Origin: G942493375 sp942493375
Lineage (GTDB): Bacteria; Armatimonadota; UBA5829
Reading direction: 5' to 3'
Assembly: GCA_942493375.1 (NCBI GenBank)
Contig: OW818698.1
Span: 7,936,001 to 8,000,000 of the forward strand
Length of the DNA: 64,000 nucleotides
Shown in pieces: positions 1 to 8,618 of the stretch; positions within the stretch are counted from its first letter, which is position 1; the number at the start of each line of letters is the position of its first letter. The notes below the pieces were generated by a model. It was not told where the DNA came from. It saw only the letters and a list, made by a program, of their open reading frames with translations, and did no database searches. Position numbers and translations under genes: made by a program.

Positions 1-705
1 GAAACTCATCACCGCAACCCCTCCACTGTCCAGTTCAAAAAGACACCCGGCTGAATCTTCCATCCCGGGCCATTGCAAAGCACAAAGATTATTATGATAT
101 GCAGTAACGGCAGTATATTTCAATCCACTTACATATGTGAACCAGTCTACAGCGTGGATGCCTACCCATGGAATTATCCCGCCAAATGTCTCACGCGACT
201 CATAAAACCATGGTCTTTGCCCGAGTTTGTATGATTTCTGGGAAAAGCCCATCAGAGGCCGACCGATTGCACCACTCTCAACCAGTTTCTTTGCTGTGTA
301 AAATCCAGGATCATATCTGAAATCAAAAATTGCTCCCAAACGTGCCTTTGATTCTTTCCATGACTTTACCACCAAAGCCAGAGATTCCATATCAAGAGCC
401 AGTGGCTTCTCACAGAAAACAGAAATTCCCCTGGATAGACATTCAGCAGTAACTTCAGCATGTAGAAAGTAGTATGGGTTTACAACTACAACATCCAGTG
501 GCGTGTCATCCAGCATATGCCTGTAATCGCCGTAACTAGATGCAGAATGCTCCACAAACAGCTCTGAACTGGTAAGGGGTGCAGTATCCTCATCTTCCCG
601 TCCCGGAGCAACTGCACACAGCACTGCGCCTTCTATCTCACGTATACATTCCAAAGCATAAGCATAATGTCCTGAAGCTCCAATTACACCAATTCTGCAA
701 TCCAT
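1..705 (-). CDS. Gfo/Idh/MocA family oxidoreductase (C-terminus cut by window edge)
   Basis: NAD(P)-dependent sugar or inositol dehydrogenase-like protein. The ATG lies at 703-705 behind GGTGGGAG on the minus strand, and 235 codons are visible before the window ends. The N-terminus MDCRIGVIGASGHYAYAL is a Rossmann nucleotide-binding segment, although the usual GxGxxG is altered to GASGHY. The family's EKP motif is present (VFCEKPLAL), with the conserved lysine expected at the active site. The substrate cannot be inferred. It is divergent from the PadR-like gene at 878. A second family member lies at 12187-13233. Confidence 0.85.
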   Translation of the reverse strand, partial: MDCRIGVIGASGHYAYALECIREIEGAVLCAVAPGREDEDTAPLTSSELFVEHSASSYGDYRHMLDDTPLDVVVVNPYYFLHAEVTAECLSRGISVFCEKPLALDMESLALVVKSWKESKARLGAIFDFRYDPGFYTAKKLVESGAIGRPLMGFSQKSYKLGQRPWFYESRETFGGIIPWVGIHAVDWFTYVSGLKYTAVTAYHNNLCALQWPGMEDSAGCLFELDSGGVAVMSF

Positions 706-800
706 AATTCTCCCACCACAAAGTCAGTCAGTCTGATCTCTGGATTATAACAGCCGGGTTGAGCATTGTAAATTCTGCTATTGGAGATTTACTGCTTACA

Positions 801-830
801 TTGCATTTGAGTATGAAATACTGTTAAAAT
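801..830 (+). promoter_or_regulatory. Putative sigma-70 promoter with internal palindrome, upstream of the PadR-like gene
   Basis: TTGCAT (801-806) and TAAAAT (825-830) are separated by 18 bases. A small palindrome, AGTAT-GAA-ATACT (810-822), sits between the two boxes. That is where a repressor would act, so autoregulation by the PadR-like product is possible. This is inferred from sequence only. Confidence 0.4.
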
Positions 831-877
831 GATGCTGCATGCAGACTTGTAACTTGTAATCTAATTAACTTAAATGC

Positions 878-1273
878 ATGTCAGGTATTTTTCTTATGCC
901 AAAAAACGAACCTCAATGCCCGTGCGAAGGCAAGACACTGGAAAAGTTCATAAGGCCAGCAATCCTTATTGTGCTTGCTGAAAGCGATGCATCCGGGTAT
1001 TCCATTGTTTCGCGTCTTTCTGAAATGCCTGTGCAGGACGGTAAAAAACCGAATGCAGCGGGCGTATATAGAGCCCTCAACTCTATGGAAGAGGAAGGCG
1101 TTGTTACGTCTAATTGGGAAATCTCGACTTCAGGTCCCGCAAAAAAGGTCTATCAACTTACAGAACATGGAAAAGACTGTCTTTGTAAATGGATGATGAC
1201 CCTAACCGCATATAAACAGGCAATCGATGATTTGCTGGTAATAGGCAATAACATAGTCCAATCCTGGGATTAA
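878..1273 (+). CDS. PadR-like winged-helix transcriptional regulator
   Basis: A 131-residue protein with the PadR winged-helix pattern: a first helix region (TLEKFIRPAILIVLAE), SGYSIVSRLSEM, then the recognition region PNAAGVYRALNSMEEEGVV and a wing ending in KKVYQLTEHGKDCL. PadR proteins are usually repressors responding to small molecules; the ligand here is unknown. Cysteines cluster near the N-terminus (CPCEGK). The start is uncertain: ATG 878 has no clear ribosome binding site, and ATG 896 with a weak CAGG is an alternative. The next gene is formate-tetrahydrofolate ligase, so it may regulate C1 metabolism, but only position suggests this. Confidence 0.75.
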   Translation: MSGIFLMPKNEPQCPCEGKTLEKFIRPAILIVLAESDASGYSIVSRLSEMPVQDGKKPNAAGVYRALNSMEEEGVVTSNWEISTSGPAKKVYQLTEHGKDCLCKWMMTLTAYKQAIDDLLVIGNNIVQSWD

Positions 1274-1346
1274 TGTAAGTCGTCTGTTTTGCGCGACCAC
1301 GGGTTTCATTATTTACGTACTTCTCCCTCCTCTTTTACAGCCACAA

Positions 1347-1413
1347 ATGCAGGAATTCAAGCGACGACAGGATAACATGATTTATTACGTGTCGGAAATC
1401 CTACTTCCTGCAT
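1347..1413. other. 9-bp inverted repeat in the fhs leader
   Basis: ATGCAGGAA (1347-1355) and its exact reverse complement TTCCTGCAT (1405-1413) bracket 49 bases. It could form a leader RNA hairpin or be an operator pair for the neighbouring PadR-like protein. I could not match it to a known tetrahydrofolate riboswitch consensus. Confidence 0.3.
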
Positions 1414-1433
1414 AATACAACCGCCACTACATA

Positions 1434-1482
1434 ACGCGCATTATTCACCGGACCCCGTTTTCGACCGGCAGTAGGGGCGAAA
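1434..1482 (+). repeat. Dispersed repeat family 3, partial copy in the fhs leader
   Basis: GCATTATTCAC is followed by a segment whose reverse complement closely matches the centre of the element at 51096-51175 (GCCCCTACTGCCGGTC here, GCCCCTACTACCGGTC there). The copy runs up to the GTG at 1483, so that GTG is a poor candidate for the real fhs start. Confidence 0.5.
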
Positions 1483-1524
1483 GTGAGTCAATCACAAATA
1501 ATGCGCGCTAAGGAGATCTACAGA

Positions 1525-3192
1525 ATGCTATCGGATGTTCAAATAGCTCAACAGGCAAAACCGAAAAAAATCACGGAAGTCGCGGCAGAACTGGGAATTG
1601 ACCAGGACGATCTTATACCATATGGGCACGATAAAGCTAAAGTTTCGCTGGACGTGGCAAAGTCACGTGTAGACCGACCTGACGGCAAACTCATACTTGT
1701 CACCGCAATTACTCCCACTCCTGCAGGCGAAGGCAAGACAACTACAACCATAGGTCTGGCGGATGCATTGCGCCGTTTGGGTAAGTCTACATGCGTTGCG
1801 ATCAGGGAACCATCGCTTGGGCCTTGTTTTGGTGTAAAGGGAGGTGCAGCAGGCGGAGGATATGCTCAGGTTATCCCAATGACAGACATAAACCTGCACT
1901 TCACCGGAGATTTCCACGCCATAACAACAGCGCACAACCTGCTGTCAGCTATGCTGGATAACCATCTGCATCAGGGAAACACTCTCGACATCGATCCGCA
2001 GTCCATTACATGGAAACGGGTGATGGATATGAATGAGAGAGCCTTGCGCAATATAGTCATAGGCCTGGGGGGCAAAACTAACGGGATACCCAGAGAGAGT
2101 GGTTTTGATATCACCACAGCATCTGAGATTATGGCTCTGTTAGCTCTTTCCACAGACTTTGACAACTTGAGAGAACGTCTCGAAAGGGTGGTAGTAGGTT
2201 TCAGTCGCACAGGTAAACCGATTACAGCAAGTGATCTACAGGCAGCCGGAGCAATGCTTGTAGTCCTTAAGGATGCCTTGTTACCAAACCTGGTTCAGAC
2301 GCTGGAAGGCACTCCTGCATTTGTTCACGCCGGGCCATTTGGTAATATTGCACACGGATGCAATTCTATTGTAGCAACCCGAACGGCCTTGAAGCTGTCA
2401 GATTATGTTGTCACAGAAGCCGGGTTCGGAAGTGATCTTGGAGCTGAAAAGTTCTTTGATATAAAATGCCGTGTAGCAGACCTAAAACCAGCAGCAGTAG
2501 TGGTAGTTGCAACCATTCGAGCGTTGAAGATGCATGGCGGAGTGGCTAAAACCAACCTTACAGTCTCTGATCCGGAAGCAGTCGCCAAAGGGATTGAGAA
2601 TCTTCACAAGCACTGCGAAAATGTTAGAGAAGTCGGACTGGAACCGATAGTTGCAATAAATCGATTTGAGACTGACTCTGATGAAGAGATAATTGTATTG
2701 GCCGATGCATGTAAATCTATGGGCGTAGTATTCTCACTCTCAGATGTCTTCTGCAAAGGCGGAGAAGGTGGACTTGAGCTAGCGGAAATGGTTGTTTCAG
2801 CGTGCAAATCGCCATCCAACTTCCATACTGCCTACGAGAGCAACCTGCCCATCACAGAGAAGGTCCAAATCATCGCAAAGAAATTCTATGGAGCCGATGG
2901 TGCCGAGTTTGCGCCTGCTGCTCTCAAGCAAATCAAAGACATTGAGAATCTAGGGTTTTCTGAACTTCCTGTCTGCATTGCCAAGACTCAAAACTCACTA
3001 TCTGACGATACCAAACTTATAGGCAGACCAAAAGGATTCAACATAATGGTCCGTGAGGCAAAACTTTGTGCAGGCGCAGGATTTGTTGTGGTTTATGCCG
3101 GCAACATAATGACTATGCCCGGATTGCCCAAAGTACCTGCAGCTGCCGGAATCGGCATGAATGCCGACCATGAAGTTTTTGGGCTGTTCTAA
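1525..3192 (+). CDS. fhs: Formate--tetrahydrofolate ligase
   Basis: ATP-dependent synthesis of 10-formyl-tetrahydrofolate from formate in cytosolic C1 metabolism. The protein shows the P-loop region ITPTPAGEGKTTTTIGL, the REPSLGPCFGVKGGAAGGG loop and the conserved C-terminal MPGLPKVPAA segment. From ATG 1525 it is 555 residues, the usual family length of about 556. AAGGAG (1510-1515) lies nine bases before this ATG, and MLSDVQIAQQAK matches the family's normal N-terminus. A GTG at 1483 would add 14 residues but falls at the edge of a repeat. No other Wood-Ljungdahl gene is visible, so a role in purine or formyl-Met synthesis, or formate assimilation, is as likely as acetogenesis. Confidence 0.97.
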   Translation: MLSDVQIAQQAKPKKITEVAAELGIDQDDLIPYGHDKAKVSLDVAKSRVDRPDGKLILVTAITPTPAGEGKTTTTIGLADALRRLGKSTCVAIREPSLGPCFGVKGGAAGGGYAQVIPMTDINLHFTGDFHAITTAHNLLSAMLDNHLHQGNTLDIDPQSITWKRVMDMNERALRNIVIGLGGKTNGIPRESGFDITTASEIMALLALSTDFDNLRERLERVVVGFSRTGKPITASDLQAAGAMLVVLKDALLPNLVQTLEGTPAFVHAGPFGNIAHGCNSIVATRTALKLSDYVVTEAGFGSDLGAEKFFDIKCRVADLKPAAVVVVATIRALKMHGGVAKTNLTVSDPEAVAKGIENLHKHCENVREVGLEPIVAINRFETDSDEEIIVLADACKSMGVVFSLSDVFCKGGEGGLELAEMVVSACKSPSNFHTAYESNLPITEKVQIIAKKFYGADGAEFAPAALKQIKDIENLGFSELPVCIAKTQNSLSDDTKLIGRPKGFNIMVREAKLCAGAGFVVVYAGNIMTMPGLPKVPAAAGIGMNADHEVFGLF

Positions 3193-3203
3193 ATTCCCAC
3201 TAT

Positions 3204-3244
3204 AAGTAGATGAATCCTTGCAGCCAACGAGGATTCATCTACTT
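3204..3244 (+). terminator. Hairpin terminator downstream of fhs
   Basis: A perfect 15-bp inverted repeat (AAGTAGATGAATCCT, then AGGATTCATCTACTT) sits 12 bases after the stop codon. There is no long T tract after it, so termination or 3'-end protection are both possible. Confidence 0.55.
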
Positions 3245-3517
3245 CCTCCTGTAATAACACATAGGTATTGCACTCACTGCGACACATAAACTGTGAGTAT
3301 GTATGAGTAGTTCCATGGTATTACATCGATATAATCCACTAGCATGATATTTTTTTTGAATTTATCCAAAAAAAGCAGGAATAGCTGACAGCAGAGTCTA
3401 ATATATCACATAGTCCAAGGGAAATCCTGGAAATTAGACGCGGCCTCGCATTCAGGTATTACTGATAGCCATGCTTTTCAGTCATTCCATAGAGGCATAT
3501 TGTGAGAGGAGACATTT

Positions 3518-3790
3518 ATGAAGCAAAGTGTACCGATCCCTGTTGTTATCGTTGTGATCCTGGTTGTTATAGTTGCCGTTCTTGGCATCTATTATGTAAC
3601 CAGCAAGAAACCCGCAGCTGAGGGTCCTGGAATGATGGGCGGACCTGGTATGAAGGGTCCCGGCATGAAGGGTATGATGGGCGGACCTGGTATGAAGGGT
3701 ATGCCTGGCATGCCTGGTATGCCTGGCGCACCTGGTGCTCCTGGCGCTGCCCCTGCAGTTCCTGCACCTGCTCCTCCTGCAGGCAACTAA
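3518..3790 (+). CDS. Small single-pass membrane protein with Gly-Pro-Met/Ala collagen-like repeats
   Basis: A 90-residue protein with AGGAG nine bases before the ATG and a strong terminator 14 bases after the stop, so it is probably a monocistronic transcription unit. Residues 5-28 form one hydrophobic segment (valine and isoleucine rich) followed by Lys-Lys. The outer part is built of GPGM, GMKG and GMPG units, giving way to GAPGAPGAAP and a proline/alanine tail. It resembles very short collagen-like or proline-rich exported tails. Function is unknown. Low complexity produces long antisense reading frames here, which I regard as shadows. Confidence 0.6.
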   Translation: MKQSVPIPVVIVVILVVIVAVLGIYYVTSKKPAAEGPGMMGGPGMKGPGMKGMMGGPGMKGMPGMPGMPGAPGAPGAAPAVPAPAPPAGN

Positions 3791-3804
3791 TAACACATAA
3801 TTGG

Positions 3805-3837
3805 AACGGCAGTTCTTTGTTGAACTGCCGTTTTTTT
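3805..3837 (+). terminator. Rho-independent terminator
   Basis: Stem AACGGCAGTTC (3805-3815), loop TTTGTT, stem GAACTGCCGTT (3822-3832), running into a T tract ending at 3837. It ends the transcript of the Gly-Pro-Met protein gene just before the convergent recJ. Confidence 0.9.
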
Positions 3838-3872
3838 ATGTACCAGCATATGAGGCAATTTAAAGTTACCGA

Positions 3873-5603
3873 TTAACCGGTCTTTCTTATATCAATAGCA
3901 ACCATCTGCGTGTTGCGGTTGCCATTGTATTCATTGATTCGCAGATTATAACAAACATCAACCACTGCTCCAGGTGGAAACAGGTTCCTGTGCTGTCCCC
4001 ATTTGAATGCAATGCACTCCAGCGGTTTTGCATCATCACCCTCAAAGAACAGTTTCAGATGCCCACCATCTGCCCCCATCGTCTGAGTATGACTCACAAG
4101 CAAGCCGGATGAAACAAACACCGGTTCAGGATTCCCACAACCGAATGGTTCCATGCTTTGTATAACTGCAGCAATCTCCATAGAAACACTGGAGACGTCA
4201 AGTTCTGCATCAACGTCAATTCGAGGCCCAACCTCTTCCTCAGGTATTATCTCCAGCGCAATCTTGTTAAGCCTGTCCTCAAACTCGTCCAAATGCTCCC
4301 TTAATAGTGCAAGGCCGACAGCTCCCGCGTGTCCACCACTTCGTAAGAGAAGATCAGCACACATTTCAAGCGCTTCTTTCATATGGAAACCCGGAACACT
4401 TCTACCTGATCCATGGCAGTGTCCAGTGCGGGGATCTTCGGAGAGCAGAATTGTCGGCATACCGAACTGTTCGCACAACCTGCCTGCTACAATACCCACA
4501 ACTCCACTGTTCCATCCTGCTTTAGCTAGAATCAGAACCCGCATCGAATCCATATTCTTTGCAGCGATCAACTCCATAGCTTCGCGCATTATGGTATCCT
4601 GAACAACTCTCCGTTCGTTATTCATTTCTTCAAGACGGCTCATTATTCCGCCGGCTTCGTTTTCATCGGTAGTGAGTAATAAACGAACAGAGGTAGCAGC
4701 GTCTTCAAGCCTGCCTACAGCATTCAGCCTGGGGCCAAGAACAAATCCTATAAAATACGGACTAAGTACTTTGCCGGAATATCCGGTGGACTTAATGGCA
4801 GCCTGCATGCCGGTTTTCTTGCTGTTGGACATCGAAACGAGGCCATGCCGGACGAGGGCCCGGTTTTCACCCAACAGTGGCGCTACATCGCCCACAGTGC
4901 CCAATGCGGCGAGGTCAAGGTATGCTTTGAGAACCGTCGCTGGATTAAGATCCATAAATCCTGCGATAGCTTGGGCTGTCTTTAACGCTACCCCTACCCC
5001 AGCCAGCTCAGGAAATGGATATGATGTGTCTTTGCGCTTAGGATTAATCAGAGCGTATGCTTTGGGTAGAATGGGGCCTGGTTCGTGGTGATCGGTTACA
5101 ATAAGGTCCACACCCAGTTTATGGGCTGTGTCAGCGCTGCTGAGGGCTGTAGTGCCGCAATCACAGGTGACTATAACCTTAGTCCCCTGCTGATGAGCAT
5201 TCTCAACCGCAGCAGGTTTGATATCATAGCCATCTTTACGGCGATGAGGGACTTTGTAGTCTACATTTGCATCCAGGCGTTCAAGTGTACGGACGAGTAA
5301 AGCGGTACTTGTCACACCATCAATGTCGTAGTCACCATGGATCAGGATTTTTTCCTTGCTGCGGATCGCAGCAACTATACGCCGGGCACCTTTTTCCATG
5401 TCTGGCAGGACCAACGGATCGTGCAGGTGGTCGAGGGAAGGGGACATAAACTTCCCTGCTTCATTGGTATCCAATACCCCGCGATTAGCCAGGATTCTGG
5501 CAACCAAACCCGATACTCCTACTTCCCGAGATAAGCGATCTACCTCAATCTGATCCGGTTCAGCCAGGAACCATCCATATTCCAGGTAGTATTCGCGTTC
5601 CAT
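3873..5603 (-). CDS. recJ: Single-stranded-DNA-specific exonuclease RecJ
   Basis: 5'-to-3' ssDNA exonuclease of the DHH superfamily, acting in recombination and base-excision repair. Visible motifs are HGDYDIDG (motif I), the DHH motif in IVTDHHEPG, and the DHHA1 region GWNSGVVGIVAGRL with a later SGGHAGAVGLAL segment. The start is placed at ATG 5603 (MEREYYLEYGW; 576 residues, typical for RecJ) because GGGAGA lies seven bases before it. The frame stays open upstream to 5693, but that stretch is a palindrome and gives a basic, non-RecJ-like extension. The gene is followed by secDF upstream on the same strand, 178 bp away, and converges with the small gene at 3518. Confidence 0.95.
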   Translation of the reverse strand: MEREYYLEYGWFLAEPDQIEVDRLSREVGVSGLVARILANRGVLDTNEAGKFMSPSLDHLHDPLVLPDMEKGARRIVAAIRSKEKILIHGDYDIDGVTSTALLVRTLERLDANVDYKVPHRRKDGYDIKPAAVENAHQQGTKVIVTCDCGTTALSSADTAHKLGVDLIVTDHHEPGPILPKAYALINPKRKDTSYPFPELAGVGVALKTAQAIAGFMDLNPATVLKAYLDLAALGTVGDVAPLLGENRALVRHGLVSMSNSKKTGMQAAIKSTGYSGKVLSPYFIGFVLGPRLNAVGRLEDAATSVRLLLTTDENEAGGIMSRLEEMNNERRVVQDTIMREAMELIAAKNMDSMRVLILAKAGWNSGVVGIVAGRLCEQFGMPTILLSEDPRTGHCHGSGRSVPGFHMKEALEMCADLLLRSGGHAGAVGLALLREHLDEFEDRLNKIALEIIPEEEVGPRIDVDAELDVSSVSMEIAAVIQSMEPFGCGNPEPVFVSSGLLVSHTQTMGADGGHLKLFFEGDDAKPLECIAFKWGQHRNLFPPGAVVDVCYNLRINEYNGNRNTQMVAIDIRKTG

Positions 5604-5641
5604 ACAAGTATCTCCCTCGAAAATAGAATATTTTCGTCCCT

Positions 5642-5700
5642 TCGTAGCGAGTCCGGCAGGTTTTCGCTGCAGGCGAAAATCGAGAGGACTCATGCTACGA
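5642..5700. repeat. Nested palindromic element between recJ and secDF
   Basis: TCGTAGC pairs with GCTACGA, GAGTCC with GGACTC, and an inner TTTTCGC pairs with GCGAAAA, giving a nested hairpin. It overlaps the artificial N-terminal extension of recJ. It may be a structured mRNA leader or a small dispersed repeat. Confidence 0.5.
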
Positions 5701-5713
5701 TTCCTAAAAGCAA

Positions 5714-5742
5714 CACAACCCGGAGCATGACCCCGGGTTGTG
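5714..5742 (-). terminator. Terminator-like hairpin downstream of secDF
   Basis: CACAACCCGG (5714-5723) and CCGGGTTGTG (5733-5742) form a 10-bp stem about 40 bases after the secDF stop codon. The T tract on the minus strand is weak (TTGCTTTTAG). Confidence 0.5.
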
Positions 5743-5781
5743 TATATTATATTTATTTACCAGAACTGGCAGGAACCATTC

Positions 5782-8310
5782 TTAGAATCGTCTCTTCTTG
5801 CCAGCGGGCTTTCTTTTCACACGTCCTGACTGAGTATCAGTGGTCGTCGATGCTTCGTCACCGGCAGCTTCTCCATCGGTCGGTAGAGACGCTGTTTTTA
5901 CCATAGGCTTTTCAACCATCGGCTTCTCATCTATCTTTTTGGTTCCCTTACTTCCGTTTGCCAGCTTTTCCCACACTATAATGAGCGGTGTAGCATTGAA
6001 GATCGAGGAGTAGGTTCCTATAATAATACCCGCAAGCATCGCAATGTAGAAATGCCGGAGCATAGGTCCACCGAGTAGAACCAAAGCAAGCAAAGTAATA
6101 ACAACCGTCATTGAGGTGTTAATTGACCGGGACAAAGTCTGTAGTATGCTCTTGTTACATACCTGGTCAAAAGCCTCTCCTCTTTGTCTGTGCTTGAGAT
6201 TCTCTCGGATTCTATCGTATACAACGATGGTATCGTGAACGCTGAACCCGATGATTGTCAGGACTGCAGTGACAAATACACTGTCAACTTCCCAACCTAC
6301 CACCTTACCTAGTATCGCAAACATGCCAAGGATAAAAGCAGCATCGTGTATTAACGCAATAACAGCGCACACACCAAACTTAAGTCCAGCTGCCAGTCCA
6401 CCAATGGCAAATCGTATTGTCAGGTATAGAATAATACCCAACGAAGCCAACAAGACACATATGAATGCGTTTTGAGTAAGTTCCTTACTTATGGTTGGTT
6501 CAACGCTGGTTGTTGAAATTGAGGGATTGCCAGTATCCGCGTCTTTCACGATTGGATATGCATCAACCAGAGCGCTCTTTAATCCATCAACCTTAGCATT
6601 GTATATTTTGACGTAGTCTATTTTTTCATCTTTCTGTCCACTTTGATTCTCTCGCACCCAGTCTGTTTTTATGAAGGCCATGGTTCCACCGGAAGCCATC
6701 TGCACTTCACTGCCTTCTGCAAGGCCGTTAACGGTCGATCTAAGAGCATTCCTATCAACAGGGCTCTCAAACTGCACCTGCAATTCGGTTCCAGCCTTGA
6801 ACTCAATACCCGGTTTCAAACCAAACATTGCGAGGAAGATTAGACCAGGAACAATCAATATTCCACTGAATATGAAGTAGTAGTTACGTCTGCCAACAAT
6901 GTCCCAACTCGGGCTGGCTTTTGTCATCCATCCACTGGTCAAACCATACAGATGTGGATCCTGGACTTTCTCCCAACCAACAAGCAAGTGCATCATTGTG
7001 CGTGTAACTGTGATAGCGGTGAACATACTGATAGCAACACCGACGATCAAAGTCAGAGCGAAACTGTATACAGCCGGCCCACCATACCACATCAGAATGG
7101 CACAAGTGATTGCTGTGCAGACGTTTGAGTCAAGAATGGCAGAAAATGCTCTGCTGAAACCAGCATCAACTGCAGCTCTCAGAGTCTTTCCGGACTTAAG
7201 CTCTTCTTTTAATCTCTCAAATATCAGTATGTTAGCGTCAACAGCCATACCAATAGATATGATCAACGCTGCAATTCCTGACAGAGACATTGGATATTTC
7301 ATCAGGATAAACGCTGCTATGACAAACAGAGCATACAGACACAATGAAATACTTGCCAGAAGTCCAGGAAGTCTGTAGTAAACAAGCATAAAGAAAATAA
7401 CTATAACAAGGCCAATAATACCAGCAAGAAGAACCTTCTGAACTGTATCTTTACCCAGTGTAGGTTCTACAACATCCTGCCCCATAATCTTCAGAGGAAC
7501 CGGAAGTGCACCAGATGTAAGAATGTCTGCAGCCTTTTTTGCTTCTTCCAGGCTCTTAAACCCGGATATCTGGGCCTGACCACCTGTGATAGCAGTTTTG
7601 ATAGTAGGAGCAGTCAGTAGCTTGCCATCAAAGAAAACAGCTAGATATTCATCAACATTCTTTTTAGTGAACTCTGCAAATTTGTCGGAACCCTCTTTAT
7701 TGAATTGAATCTCAATAACATTTCCTTCTTGAGGATCAAGGTTCGCCTTTGCATTTGGCAGTAAATCTTTACCAGTAACTATCGGTTTATTGTTTTGAAC
7801 ATCTACGACTTTCTCAAGAACTCCCTTTGGATCCTTGATTGAATCAATCGACTGTCCCATATCACCGGAAAACACATAACTGCTGTCCAAGTCTCCGCCC
7901 TTGCTCATTTTCCAGGCAGCCAGAGGGTTATTTGCAGTCTGAACATTTTTAAGATGGTAGAACTCCAGCGAAGCAGCAGCACCGATGTACTCGATAGCTT
8001 TCTTTGGGTCCTTAACACCAGGAATCTCAACTCTTATACGGTTCCCGGACTGTGGGACAACCGTTGACTCAGCAAGTTCAGCGGATGTTTTGACACGCTT
8101 ATTAATGGTGTCTCGTATGGAATTGAGCTTGTTCTGTTGCTCTTGGGCATCTGTTGGCCAGTCTTCCGGCCTTTGTGGATCAACTTCAAAAAGAACCCTG
8201 GTTCCACCCTCGATATCCAGTCCAAGCCTCATTTGCATTTTAATAACTACTGCCGAAGCTAAAATGGCCAGGATAACAACACCAAGAAGAAATAGCCGGT
8301 ATTTAGACAA
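5782..8310 (-). CDS. secDF: Fused protein translocase subunit SecDF
   Basis: Membrane subunits that use the proton gradient to help SecYEG-driven export, here as one 842-residue polypeptide. The SecD half has an N-terminal TM segment, the family motif LGLDIEGGTRVLFEVD, a large extracytoplasmic region and a TM block with GMAVDANILIFERLKEE. The SecF half starts near WDIVGRRNYYFIFSG and ends with VGWEVDSVFVTAVLTIIGFSVHDTIVVYDRIREN. The tail is Lys/Arg rich. The start is a TTG at 8310 behind GGAGGAGAG; the longer frame to 8454 runs through the promoter at 8399-8427 and must be untranslated. Fusion of SecD and SecF also occurs in Bacillus. Confidence 0.96.
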   Translation of the reverse strand: MSKYRLFLLGVVILAILASAVVIKMQMRLGLDIEGGTRVLFEVDPQRPEDWPTDAQEQQNKLNSIRDTINKRVKTSAELAESTVVPQSGNRIRVEIPGVKDPKKAIEYIGAAASLEFYHLKNVQTANNPLAAWKMSKGGDLDSSYVFSGDMGQSIDSIKDPKGVLEKVVDVQNNKPIVTGKDLLPNAKANLDPQEGNVIEIQFNKEGSDKFAEFTKKNVDEYLAVFFDGKLLTAPTIKTAITGGQAQISGFKSLEEAKKAADILTSGALPVPLKIMGQDVVEPTLGKDTVQKVLLAGIIGLVIVIFFMLVYYRLPGLLASISLCLYALFVIAAFILMKYPMSLSGIAALIISIGMAVDANILIFERLKEELKSGKTLRAAVDAGFSRAFSAILDSNVCTAITCAILMWYGGPAVYSFALTLIVGVAISMFTAITVTRTMMHLLVGWEKVQDPHLYGLTSGWMTKASPSWDIVGRRNYYFIFSGILIVPGLIFLAMFGLKPGIEFKAGTELQVQFESPVDRNALRSTVNGLAEGSEVQMASGGTMAFIKTDWVRENQSGQKDEKIDYVKIYNAKVDGLKSALVDAYPIVKDADTGNPSISTTSVEPTISKELTQNAFICVLLASLGIILYLTIRFAIGGLAAGLKFGVCAVIALIHDAAFILGMFAILGKVVGWEVDSVFVTAVLTIIGFSVHDTIVVYDRIRENLKHRQRGEAFDQVCNKSILQTLSRSINTSMTVVITLLALVLLGGPMLRHFYIAMLAGIIIGTYSSIFNATPLIIVWEKLANGSKGTKKIDEKPMVEKPMVKTASLPTDGEAAGDEASTTTDTQSGRVKRKPAGKKRRF

Positions 8311-8398
8311 AACTCTCCTCCAATAACACGTTTCAGGCCGGTACACACTAAACGCAAGTGCGCCCAACCTCGTGTAGCACGTATTCAACTCGAAGTTT

Positions 8399-8427
8399 AT
8401 TATATAGCTGAACAAGCCCCATGTCAA
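8399..8427 (-). promoter_or_regulatory. Perfect-consensus sigma-70 promoter for secDF
   Basis: On the minus strand TTGACA (8422-8427), exactly 17 bases, then TATAAT (8399-8404). Every position of both hexamers matches the consensus. Transcription would begin near 8392, leaving a leader of about 80 nt before the TTG start. Confidence 0.78.
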
Positions 8428-8492
8428 GGTTTCGAGCTTAACTATCAGAATCACAGCTTCGTTTCAGAGAGTTCTCGGATTGCAAATATGGC

Positions 8493-8522
8493 TTGACCTG
8501 ATGCGGCAGGTGATGTCATACT
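8493..8522 (+). promoter_or_regulatory. Possible promoter for the 8619 gene and nfo
   Basis: TTGACC (8493-8498) and CATACT (8517-8522) are 18 bases apart in the divergent 308-bp intergenic region. The -10 box is a weak match, so the call is tentative. I see nothing else notable in that region besides the secDF promoter. Confidence 0.35.
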
Positions 8523-8618
8523 ATCAGCACAAGCAATTATATTTGGATGTCCGATTAATGGACCAGCGACTACTATATTCTGTGGTTTGTTTATCCATAA
8601 AATCTCCGGAGGTGTATT

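Noticed and set aside
1274..1482. Tetrahydrofolate riboswitch ahead of fhs
   Set aside because: Expected functionally, but I could not find the conserved THF riboswitch segments. Only a 9-bp inverted repeat and a dispersed repeat are visible.
3482..3796. Antisense frames over the Gly-Pro-Met gene
   Set aside because: Low-complexity repeats keep several frames open. Only the plus-strand frame has a ribosome binding site and a terminator.
5604..5693. N-terminal extension of RecJ
   Set aside because: The region is a nested palindrome and a strong ribosome binding site supports ATG 5603.
8311..8454. 48-residue N-terminal extension of SecDF
   Set aside because: The frame runs across the consensus promoter, so it cannot be transcribed as coding sequence from it.
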